In this document: piece by piece, positions 13,001 to 22,449 of the stretch
Numbering within the stretch: position 1 is the first letter of the stretch
Layout of the letters: each line of letters starts with the position of its first letter
NCBI GenBank assembly: GCA_018697195.1
Contig: CM031878.1
Span: 2,562,569 to 2,626,568, forward strand
Direction of reading: 5' to 3'
DNA length: 64,000 nucleotides
Source: Certhia americana
Lineage: Eukaryota > Chordata > Aves > Passeriformes > Certhiidae
Position numbers and translations under genes: made by a program
The notes under the pieces: model-generated
Databases searched by the model: none
The model's input: only the letters and a program-made list of their open reading frames with translations
What the model was told of the DNA's origin: nothing

Positions 13001-13899
13001 AGACAGTTTCTTTAACAGCAACTGGCAGTCATTTTGCTCCTCTCCATGCTTTCAAAGCTGAGAGCCATCAAAGATTAGGAGAAAAAATCATGACTATTTT
13101 TCACTAAGAAGCAGAACTGGTAATAGGCTTCAGGAAAAATCCTTCTAAATGCAAGTGATAAGCGTAGATTGTGTGAAGGCTGACAGGTCTGATTATAATT
13201 ATCACTGCAAGGGGACTAGCACTAACCTCCCTTCTGGAAGGCAATGACAATTCCTGGAAGGGAACAGGCACGTGAATTATCATAAACAAAATCATTGCAA
13301 GTAGATTGTAATGTTTTGCTGGGAAACTAAACAAGATCCAGATTTGGGGGTGAAAAATACCCCCAAGCTTTAAGAATTTATTAAAGTTTATCCTGAAAGA
13401 AAATGACAATCATAGGTTTAAGTTTTCCTGACTTTAGAATGATGGGAGTAAAAGAATCAAATGGGACACATGAAGTGTAAGATGAAGTTATGCATGCAAG
13501 AGGTGTTTGGAAATTAAGGATATATTCTGAAAGTACACTTGAAGAACATACCGTGCATTTAAACATGAACAGGGAGTCCCAGGGAGGATGCTGGTTCAGA
13601 CTGAGATAAATATTCAAAACTAAGATAAAACCTGAGCCACCTTGCACCAACCTTTTCCACTTCCCCACATCTAGGCAGGAAGAAAGCCAAATAAAACCAA
13701 TACAAATCTGTTCAAATTGCTTCTATCCATAAACATCCTTTCTTTGCATCTATACATTAACTGAAATACAATGGTATCAGCTTTCAGCAGGGTTGTGAGG
13801 TAGATAGGATAGGTAGTATTCCCTCAAGATCATCCTGTCCTGACCTTTCTGCTTGCTTTGATGACATTCCATTTTTCCTAGTCTGCATAGTTTTTTGGG

Positions 13900-13908
<9 letters not shown>
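10048..13908. other. Unique non-coding DNA
   Basis: No gene recognised. There is a short (CAT)n run near 10968-10982. An AT-rich stretch at about 12120-12260 is repeat-free and rich in ATAAAT and TTTAAAT words. Confidence 0.6.
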
Positions 13909-13931
<23 letters not shown>

Positions 13932-13944
13932 CGGGGGGGGGGGG
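13909..13944. repeat. T23-C-G12 homopolymer junction
   Basis: Twenty-three T are followed by one C and twelve G. Shorter T and G runs precede it (from 13891). Lengths may be inexact because homopolymers are error-prone in assemblies. Confidence 0.9.
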
Positions 13945-14159
13945 TGTTCATTTTTTCACTCCATTTCCATTGGAAACTGGGAAACAGAGAAGCTTGGGCA
14001 ATCTGGACTGCAAGTAGCAGTACCTTAGTTTTTTCTTTCTGAAAACAGGGAAACAGATATTGTGTTCTTAATAGGGTCTATAACTGCATAGGACATGAAG
14101 AGAAGAGCCTCAGAGTCAAAAGCAGTTCTAAGAATTTCATTCTCATTATATCTCAATGG

Positions 14160-14345
14160 AGTGGAGCAAATAAATTGTGCAAGGAGACATATGGAAGCTC
14201 ACTATGCAAATGGCCTATTTAAGACTCTTACTTCCTAATTAGGTCCTGGTGTCAGGAGGTTGGTAACAATTATTCACACATAGATCATTTGGATACAATA
14301 CAAACTGTTCTAAAACCCAAACCATCCTAATGGCATGCATTAAAA
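14160..14345. other. Candidate conserved non-coding element with POU octamer
   Basis: It contains a perfect ATGCAAAT octamer at 14204-14211, TAATTAGG at about 14237-14244 and GGCATGCATTAAAAG at the right end, in repeat-free sequence. Conservation is inferred from motif density only. Confidence 0.25.
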
Positions 14346-15543
14346 GAAACCCAAATTAACATTTTAGACTCATTTGCTTAGTGCTTGGACTATCAGTTTC
14401 TGTGATACACGTACCTAAATTTTGTGTCCAGCATTGTAAAATTCTGTTTGAAAAGGGAAAAGGAGAAAATAAAAACCATCACAGCCATATTCCCTTGTTC
14501 TTACCTTGTTCACAGATTTCGTCACTGGACTCTGCACAGGGAACCCACACTCTCTTCCCAAATTCTTCATCTGACTCTGTAGTGTTTCCCAGAGCAAAGA
14601 GAAAAAAAAAAGAAAACCTTGATTGTAGGGACGAGTGTGTAGAAAATGGTTGCAAACATCCAGAGTTTTGCTCTGCCATTTTGATTTCCCGATATGTTTC
14701 AGTATGATCACTACCACCACTTGCCCTGTGAGCACCCAGGGGTGGGGTCCACCCTCTGTCCCTCAGTGTTCTGCAAGGCTCCCCAAACTTTCCCTTACCC
14801 CACACAGATGTGTAAGTTTCCCCTCCCTTGCAAGCATGTTGGCACGACAGAGGCACCAGAGCTTTCCCCCAGCAGCCATGTGGCTCTCAATGAGACCTGA
14901 TCTCAGGGAGACATGCCATGGATTCCTCCAACAACCTGTGCTAGAAAAGCTTGGGAAGAGAGCAGGAAGGTGTCACAAGAAACCAACCCACCTGGTTTGT
15001 ATAAGAGCTAAAGTAGGGAGCTGAAGCCAAGGATTGCCACATTGCAAAACCACTTAAAACAGAGTAAGTGCTCATGAGTCTGCAGGGTGACTACAGCAAA
15101 CCTGCTCTGCACTCTTCTTTGGTACTTCTGGTATGAACATGAGGTCTTCCTCTCCCCTTCCTCCCCGCCCACCTCCTCTCCTCTTTGTCCACCTCTCCAG
15201 CCCTTCTCACAAAGGTGAAATATTTCACATTTTCACCTGTGGTGATGTAGATCAGAGAGTGTTTGCTTTGCTTTTCTTTGCTTTTCACTGATTTTGCCAA
15301 AGGCATCCTTCCAAGCATCAGTCTGTGCAAAGATAATAGGTGACACAATTCTCTATAGCTGGAATCAGCAACAAATCAGCCATCTGCCACTCCAGGGGTC
15401 TGAGATTAACCTAGCTACTGGACCGTGACTGCAAGGCATTTGCACATTTAGATTACAGAAATGTGAGGTTACAGGTCCAAGAAAATAAGACTGGGAGTGG
15501 GGAAAGTGTGGGGAGAAGGAGTGGAAAGCAGCCCTCAGGACAG

Positions 15544-15585
15544 CCCTTTAGATTAACCCTTTAGACTAACCCTTTAGATTAACCC
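15544..15585. repeat. 13-bp tandem repeat, 3.2 copies
   Basis: CCCTTTAGATTAA, CCCTTTAGACTAA and CCCTTTAGATTAA follow one another (15544-15582), then a broken fourth copy begins. One substitution separates the middle unit from the others. Confidence 0.9.
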
Positions 15586-16286
15586 TTCCAGACTCAAGTC
15601 ACCTCATAACAATCCAAGCAGACAATGTTTCTCATTATGAAGTGTTAAAAGGATGAAGGATTTGAAGGAAGCAACTTGAGACACATTAGACATCATGTTT
15701 CTGGAGAATATACCCAAAGACACTTCTTTTAGAGAGGGATAAATAAAGACAGAAAACCTACAGCTGCCTTGTCAAAGCCTTCCCTTCTTGGAAAGCATGA
15801 CCAAGCTGCCCAGACAGCTGACTAGATCATTTGGAAAGAACAAAAGTAACATTTTTGCCCCAAGATAGACAAGATGCATTCCACAAGCTCCCCTATGGTC
15901 AAGATTTCAAGAAACGAAAGAGGTCTGCCTATTGAAATAACAAGGTTTGTGAAAATCTCTTCATTTGTTGCTCCTGGTTCTCCTTTTTGAATAACAAACA
16001 CTATTTTGCTGCTGTGCACACATGGATGCTGTCACTCCACATTAATACCTGTCCATGTCTTTGGGATCCTCTCTATAAATCTGTTGGAAGTTGTTACTTG
16101 ATCACTGGAGTGTTCGAAAACTGAAGAAGTTCAAATCAGTAGTAAACACAAGCTGGCTCCAGAGCTAAAAGCATGAGCAATTGTCTGTACAGTGCATGGT
16201 GGGTCAGCACAAGAACCAGGTCTTCTCTGGGAATGTTGATAGGCTTTAACCTCCACTTTCTCTTTCAGGTTATAATCCCACAGATC

Positions 16287-16316
16287 CCTGAGATTTCTCT
16301 CCTCAGAGATCTCAGG
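16287..16316. repeat. Inverted repeat, 8-bp arms
   Basis: CCTGAGAT at 16287-16294 is the exact reverse complement of ATCTCAGG at 16309-16316, with a 14-bp loop. Confidence 0.8.
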
Positions 16317-16400
16317 TTAAAAAGAGGAGGTTTTCTGCCCAGAGGAACAGGTGTAGCTGCAGCCAAAAGTGTCAGCAAGAACATCTGGAAAATTCTGGAA

Positions 16401-16423
16401 CATCTCACCTGCCAGGTGAGATG
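16401..16423. repeat. Near-perfect palindrome with paired E2-boxes
   Basis: The 11-bp arm CATCTCACCTG is followed by a single C and its exact reverse complement CAGGTGAGATG. The arms juxtapose CACCTG and CAGGTG, the E2-box word bound by ZEB and SNAIL family zinc-finger repressors. It ends 7 bp before a CR1 fragment. Binding is inference. Confidence 0.85.
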
Positions 16424-16430
16424 CACTGTA

Positions 16431-16803
16431 ATTGTTCAGTCTGAAGGAGAGAGGATTTCAGGGAAATCTTGAGCATCTGCCCATACCTAAAAAGGCTCCA
16501 GGAGAGCTGGAGAGGAACTTGGGACAAGGACATGAAGTGACAGGTCAAGGGGGAATGGCTTCCCACTGCCAGAAGGCAGAGATAGATGGGATATTGGAAG
16601 GGAATTCTTGGCTGTAAGGAAGGAGAAGCCCTGACACAGGTTGCCCAGAGAAGCTGTGGCTGCCCCATCCCTGGAAGTATTCCAAGGCTGGATGAAACTT
16701 GGAGCAATTCAGTCTAGTGGAAGGTGTCCCTGCACATGGTAGGGGGTAGAATGGCATCAGGTTCATTCCAACCCAAGCCATTCAAGGATTCTGTGATTCT
16801 ATG
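16431..16803 (+). mobile_element. CR1 LINE 3' fragment, 373 bp, with 3' tail
   Basis: A plus-strand CR1 starts at ATTGTTCAGTCTGAAGGAGA. It continues through CAGGAGAGCTGGAGAGGAAC, ACAGGTTGCCCAGAGAAGC and GCTGCCCCATCCCTGGAAGT, and ends in the family's tail ATTCTGTGATTCTATGA. It is 5'-truncated and has no intact coding region. Confidence 0.93.
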
Positions 16804-17888
16804 AAGTTCAGGCAAGGTCTGCATGGTGTGTGCCCTGGGTGGGGATGGTATTTCAAACAGCTCTGCTCACGACATCCAAAGAGTCAACTGAAAACTAAAC
16901 AACATGCACGTGTGTTTACAGAAAACCTATGAGTTTTATGCATATCTTTTATTCAGAGAAAACAGGTAGGATCGGATGGAAGGCACAAGAACACACTCCA
17001 GGTTCTTTGGCCAACCCTCTTGTCTTGATATTTCCATGGTGAAGAAACCAAGGTTTCCTGGGCCAAGCACTGCACACCCCGCGGTCGCAACGAAGCAAAA
17101 GAGTGAGAAGAAATGGCAGCACCTTCTCTGCACAAGTTGAACTGCAGCAAATGCAGGGTACAAAGCACAGCTGAGAGGTGAGGAAGAGCAAGGGATCAAC
17201 TGCTTTATTCATCCTACTCCATACAAAATCTGCCGGCATCAACTTAGAAATGAGTGCCACTCCCAACAGTGTTAATTTGGGACAGAGCATTTGATCCTCC
17301 ACAGAGGAAGGACTATTGATCTGTGAGGAGCTGAGAGAAGAAGAGGGTGAGGGAAGCATGTTAGACAACACCTTTAAGTCTGCCTGAACTCCCCCCTATT
17401 TATCACAGTATGTCCAAAAGCCTTTCCCAGGCAGGGGTAGGTGCTCCCAAACCAGGTCTACACGTCTGAGACCAAAGGTGAGGTTTGAAGTGGTTTGAAT
17501 GTGTACTGGGGCATGGTTTTCAGGTGAGAAAGAGGTCACAGGGATCATCCCATGCCTGAGACTACAAAATGGGCCAAGCTAACAACCCAATAATCCACAA
17601 GCTTCTGAGATGCAGCAAGCTAATGAGGCTCTGCCCGTGCTTTAGAAAGGTCTCCTTGAACTTGACCTGCTGACTATGTGAGGGCTAAAACTGCTGTTCT
17701 AACAGGATCTAGACTTGTTTTCAACACCAGCGACTGAGGTTTTCCCCTTCTCCAGTCTCTAGTTTCTGTAATGACAACCCAAAACTTCAAATACAAACTT
17801 CCGAGTGATGTGAAAAGGGGAGGGAGAATCATCTTTGCGCTTAACTTTAACTACCGAGCAACTACAAGGTAATCATTTTTAAAATGTC
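16804..17888. other. Unique non-coding DNA
   Basis: No gene or repeat recognised. A small CpG cluster (CCCCGCGGTCGCAACG) lies near 17078-17094. Confidence 0.6.
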
Positions 17889-17999
17889 AAAAAAAAAAAA
17901 TAAAAAAAAAAATTATATATATATATTTATTCATATATATATATTTATATATATTTATATATATATATTTATATATATATATATTTATATATATATATG
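17889..17999. repeat. Poly-A followed by (TA)n/(TTTATA)n microsatellite
   Basis: Two A runs (17889-17900 and 17902-17912) lead into about 87 bp of TATATA interrupted by TTTA. The AT part is largely self-complementary and could extrude as a hairpin. Confidence 0.95.
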
Positions 18000-18465
18000 A
18001 ATCAAAACTCTGACAAAAAATAAGTGGTTTGGTATGGTTTGGTTTGTTTTTTTTTTTTTTCCTTGCCTGTGAATGGAATGGTAAGGGGATCAATACAGGA
18101 AAACCCCTTCCCTTTCAGACAGAAATCACCACAAAACTCCATCCCTTGAAAACTCCAGTTTTTTGCAAATTAACCAACATCGTAAAATGATGCAGTTTCA
18201 GCCCTACATGTTTGTTTGTTTGTTTGTTTTATCCAGACAGGTTTTTGCAGGAAGGGGTTTTTGCAACCCAAACAGCGCCACTGCATCAACCAGGAGCTGA
18301 GCTGAGCAGGGGAGCTGCTTGGAAGTTGCCTCATCTCCCAGCAAATGAGAAACGGAGGGAAACACCGACGCAGGCGACGCTGCACCTTGCAGCAGAGACT
18401 CCTGTGTCCTACAAGTAACCTTGCATCAAGATACAGAGCCTCAACAGCAGCCTTACGGGGACAAT
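18000..18465. other. Unique DNA with short simple repeats
   Basis: It holds a T14 tract at 18047-18060 and a (TTTG)5 run at 18211-18230. CpG frequency starts to rise from about 18350 towards the gap. Confidence 0.7.
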
Positions 18466-18499
18466 GAGGAGGAGGAGGAGGAGGAGGAGGAGGAGGAGG
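18466..18499. repeat. (GAG)11 trinucleotide repeat
   Basis: Thirty-four bases of uninterrupted GAG/GGA units, 75 bp before the assembly gap. If transcribed and translated it would give poly-Glu, poly-Arg or poly-Gly, but no supporting gene structure is visible. Confidence 0.95.
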
Positions 18500-18573
18500 G
18501 CAGCGACTAGGACAGCAAGGGCAACAGGAAAGCAGTCAGAAAACTCCCTGAGAGTCTTCTTTTCCTTCTTAAA

Positions 18574-18673
18574 NNNNNNNNNNNNNNNNNNNNNNNNNNN
18601 NNNNNNNNNNNNNNNNNNNNNNNNNNNNNNNNNNNNNNNNNNNNNNNNNNNNNNNNNNNNNNNNNNNNNNNNN
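18574..18673. other. Assembly gap, 100 N
   Basis: Exactly 100 N, the conventional placeholder for a gap of unknown length. It sits between a GAG repeat and a CpG-rich patch, a context in which GC-rich DNA is often lost from assemblies. Confidence 0.99.
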
Positions 18674-19735
18674 CCCCTTTACACTCCACGTCCCCAGCAA
18701 AGATCCCCTCCCTTTCCCAGAGCTCCTAAATATCACTGGGGGTGGGGGCAGCTGGAGGAGAAAAGGGTCACATTTAAAAGGCGAAGGGGAAGCAGGGAGG
18801 AGGGAGGACACTCCTGAGCCCGGCCAGTGGCCCCACGGTCTCAGCCATTCTCATTCCTGACACGTTTCCCTGCTCTCCAGCACAGCGCAGCTTCGAAATA
18901 TTAGTGTGGCGCAGAGTGCCATTTTCGAGTCGCTGCAGCTCCTTCTTGGCACCGGTTCAGCTTTTTGTCTTGCCTTCTCCTCCGAGCGCCCAGCGGAGGG
19001 AGGAGGAAAGAAAGGAAGAAAATAAAACCCCGCTGCTTCTCTGCCGGGGCTGTCAGACTCCCCGCAGCACCCCCAGCCCTGCCTGCGGCACCCCACACCC
19101 TCCCAGCCCTCTCCCGACCAAGCCACTCGGCAAGCATAAATCTCCTTCCACCTCCACGGCAGCCAGTTCACAGCCTCCTTCCCCCTCTCCGCCGCCACCT
19201 CTTTTCATCGCGCTCTCCTTTGTACTCCTCTAAATTTTTCCAGCCAAGCGTTACAACCTTCCACCCTCCCTTTCTCCTCCATCCCCAGCCCTCCCACCTC
19301 CTTCTCTCGCACCGGCAGAAGGGATCGTGCCATGGTTGCCAATGCCCTGGCACGTCCCCGGAGAGGGGAGCCCCTGCACCCGCAAGGACCAGGGAGCTGC
19401 CCCTGCTCCAGCTCGGAGCTGCCCCAGCGCTGCGCTCCTGAGCTCACAGGTGTGTGCGCACACACGTGTGACAGGGGCAGCACACGCTCTGCATCCCTTG
19501 GCAGTGCTGCAAACACAAGCCGGAGTTTGGCAGCCGAGTCCCTCCTCCTGCTTGTGGGGACGGGAGGAAAGCAGAGGCAGAATAACAAGGGAGGGACGCT
19601 GTATTTTTTTAAGCAACCCAAACATGGCACTGGGCACTTCCACCAACAACTTCTCAGCCTGCTGTGCTGGCAACCAGCTGCTGGTTCCAGCCTGGCACCA
19701 GCTTTGATTTGTTTTATTTCTCCTCTTAAACGCCC
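18674..19735. promoter_or_regulatory. CpG-rich patch, candidate promoter or CpG island
   Basis: By hand count this 1.06-kb stretch has about 45 CpGs, far more than its surroundings. It is GC-rich, with pyrimidine-biased stretches such as CTCCTTCCCCCTCTCCGCCG. A TTTAAAAGG word lies at about 18772-18780, and a CACGTG E-box sits inside overlapping palindromes at 19451-19470. No splice structure or conserved reading frame is recognisable on either strand, so direction of transcription cannot be stated. The patch may continue into the gap. Alternatives are a distal CpG-rich enhancer or a non-coding RNA start. Confidence 0.45.
19451..19470. repeat. Two overlapping palindromes with CACGTG E-box
   Basis: TGTGTGCGCACACA (19451-19464) and CACACGTGTG (19461-19470) are each perfect palindromes and share four bases. 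The second contains the CACGTG word of bHLH-ZIP factors. Confidence 0.85.
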
Positions 19736-19756
19736 TCCTCCCAAATTTTTTTTCCC

Positions 19757-19781
19757 TTTTTTTTTTTTTTTTTTTTTTTTT
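19757..19781. repeat. T25 tract
   Basis: Twenty-five T, preceded by shorter T runs from 19746, just beyond the CpG-rich patch. Confidence 0.95.
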
Positions 19782-19875
19782 CCTTCCCTCTTAAATTTTG
19801 TTTTTCTTCCTTATTTCCCTCTTAGCTTTTCCATTACAGACAAAGCTTGCCCATATGCTTGCCACCTTCCCTCTG

Positions 19876-20114
19876 GTGACAGAGGGAGCAGCATGAAGCT
19901 GTGTCAGGGAACGTATATGCTGGATATTATAGAAGGTTTTCTTCCCCAAAAGGTGATCAGGTATTAGAACAGGCACCCTGGGGCACTCAAGGCACCAAGG
20001 CTGCCAGAGCAGTTGGACAATGTTCTCAGGTACATGGTGGGATTCTTGGAGCTGTACTTCATAATCCTTGTGAGTCCCCCCTAACTCTGAATATTCTATG
20101 ACTCCATGATTCTG
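19876..20114 (+). mobile_element. CR1 LINE 3' fragment, 239 bp, second subfamily
   Basis: The plus-strand copy follows the CR1 variant with GCATGAAGCTGTGTCAGGG, GGATATTATAGAAGGTTTTC, CCAAGGCTGCCAGAGC, TTGGACAATGTTCTCAGG and GATAATCCTTGTGAG-like words, ending ATTCTATGACTCCATGATTC. It is 5'-truncated and diverged. It shares this subfamily with the copy at 43765-44074. Confidence 0.88.
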
Positions 20115-22410
20115 GGGGTCTCCCTCCTATTCCCACCCCCAAATCCAAAGCAGCACATGTGTTAGGGGCACCAAAGGAAGCAATAAATGATGTAATACTC
20201 AATGGACCAAGAACAGGAAAAAAAACCCCAAACCCTCATACGTACACATAAGACAAATATTCTCTTCCCTGGGGAAGAGGAGGAGAGAGTGAGAGATGCC
20301 TTTATAAAAGCAGGCAACACAACCCTTGGTTATTCCAGGATATGCTAACCCCAGGCCCCTCCTCAAAGGAGGGAGGAGTCAGTTTTTGTTGAAAAGTAGA
20401 GAAAGACTAAGGCAAAATGTATGTTCTCCATGGAAAGGACCCAAGAGAGCCAACTTCCAACCAGTGATGTGCCTCCTATTAAACCAGACTTTCAGACACT
20501 GACATATGCATGACAGAGATAAAGTGCTATCAAATACACCTTGTCTGCTGCCTGGAGGAAAGAGATTTGGAGAAAAAAAAATAATGATGCTGATTCTGGG
20601 GATGCTTGGGAAGGACATGGAGGGAGGAGAGATGCTCTGGGGATTTTATCATGGAGGCATGAGTGTATTAATCTGAAAACCTGGCTGGAGACATAGGGCA
20701 GGGGACAGCCCCATAGGCAGGCACTGGTGTCCCTGGAGCTTTTCATGAGACTGCCTGGATGGCTTTGTCCACTGAGAAATATCAGGCCTCCTTAGAAAAC
20801 ACAGGACTTAGAGGACGCTGAAACAGATGGGCACTCCCTCCCTGTGGCAAATCCCTCAGGAGACCCACAGAAGTGCCAAAAAAAGGCTGGTTCTTGCTGA
20901 ACGTGTTCTGGCCACCTCAGGGAATAGCAAAACAAGCAGCTTGATATGGAGGTTGCAGAGGCAGAGGGGGAGGCAGGCAGGCAGACAGCATGCTCGGGGT
21001 GGTACAGACAAAACAGCAGTGTCCTGAGCAGCTGCCTAATATGTATTTTGGCAAAATCTCGCCTGGCTGTGGATGAAGCAGAAATCGCAGGCTGGATTTG
21101 TAAACCCATCAGCTGGGCCTGACTTTTGCCTCCCCAGCTTGCAGGGATAGCACAGGAGGGGGAGCTGGGTGACATCTCCCTAGCTGCCAGGAGCCACATG
21201 GAGGAGCTGGTCCTCTGGCCAGCTGCTGAGTGGGGAGCAGCTGATGGGCTGGTGCTAAAGTGGGCTTAAAATAAACAGAATGCCCTGCCATGACTGCGCT
21301 CGCTCGCTAAGGGATGTGTGAATTTGAGGATTTAAACCCAGCCTGTCCTCTTAGGAATGCCTCCCCCACTGGGATGCACACCCTATGTAGAGTCCCTGTT
21401 AGAATTTTTCCAGGCTACCACAGCTGGATCTGGTTAGGTTGAGTGGAGTATTAACCAGGTAGGGCTAGCAAATGCCCTCTTCTGAGCTGTGGTTTTATTG
21501 TCTCAAGATCTTTGCATAAGGATATAATCCAGTATTGGCCATAGTTCTTCCCAATATCTGCTTCCAATGACCATCTCAATGCTCTCTCCCATATGGTTTA
21601 TTTGACTGTGTTCTCTGTGTGCAAACCTTGAGGCTTGGGGCAGATTTCTTCCCTTCTCTCCAGCCCTTGTTACTAAGTGCAAGGCAGAGAGGGTCCCTTA
21701 TATGTGTCCATGGCAAAGATGGCCCTGACACCTCAGCTGGAGTCATCTGCAGAGAAACACCCCTGCCTGCAGGTATCATTGAAGTGACTCCCAGAGAGAG
21801 GCACTTTCAGATCCTTTGAGTCAAAAGGTGCTATAAATAAAAGATATTACAGGCTAGCGAGTTCTCAGTTGCAAACTGGAGTGGGAAGGAATATTTTAGC
21901 ATCCTTTTTCTGAGCACATTAACTCTTGGCAGACATGATCGTTCAGGTCTTCACAGCTGAAAACTTCACACCATGTGCAACATGTTGAGTCCACACGCTC
22001 CATTTCCATTTTCAACAGCTCTAAAATTCATGCTGCCCCAATGCAATATCACACCCTGAGTGCAGAGAGCACCCAAATATTGCATCACTTTGGGGGTCAC
22101 GACATTGAGTATACAATCCATGGTCATCTTTCCCAGGAAAAAACAGCCTTTGTTGCTATAAGCTTACAATAGAGGGTGCCTGAAGATTTTTATCAACTGG
22201 CTTCTGATGCTTCCTTTTCCAGGGTGAGCAAGCACTTTGTATCAATCTGGCTTGCTTTAGTGCAGTGACCCAGCGCTGTGCTCTGCTGCTGAAAGTTCAG
22301 GTCCCAGCTGCAGGGCTAAACTCTTGCTGACACTGTGCTGATTTCCCTGTCTCTGTCACCCATGCTGCCAGGGGAGGGGGAGGAGATGTTGGATTTTTCC
22401 AGGCACGGGG
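20115..22410. other. Unique non-coding DNA
   Basis: No gene or repeat recognised. A CGCTCGCTCGCT run lies near 21297-21308. A repeat-free stretch with TATAAATAAAAG lies near 21831. Confidence 0.6.

Positions 22411-22447
<37 letters not shown>
22411..22447. repeat. A37 tract
   Basis: Thirty-seven uninterrupted A, the longest homopolymer in the window. No cDNA-like sequence or flanking direct repeat marks it as a retroposed tail. Confidence 0.95.

Positions 22448-22449
<2 letters not shown>

Larger units (their letters stand above)
13945..16286. other. Unique non-coding DNA
   Basis: No gene recognised. It contains the candidate element at 14160-14345 and a 13-bp tandem repeat at 15544-15585. 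A CT-rich stretch lies at about 15140-15200. Confidence 0.6.

Noticed and set aside
19205..19744. 179-codon minus-strand open frame over the CpG patch
   Set aside because: Cys/Arg/Ser-rich shadow of GC-rich DNA; competing frames are open over the same interval and no domain is visible.
19332..19967. Longest plus-strand open frame, 211 codons
   Set aside because: It spans the T25 tract (poly-Phe) and runs into a CR1 fragment. Composition is explained by GC-rich DNA with few stops.
22411..22447. A37 as the tail of a processed pseudogene
   Set aside because: No cDNA-like sequence precedes it and no flanking direct repeat is visible. Processed pseudogenes are also rare in birds.
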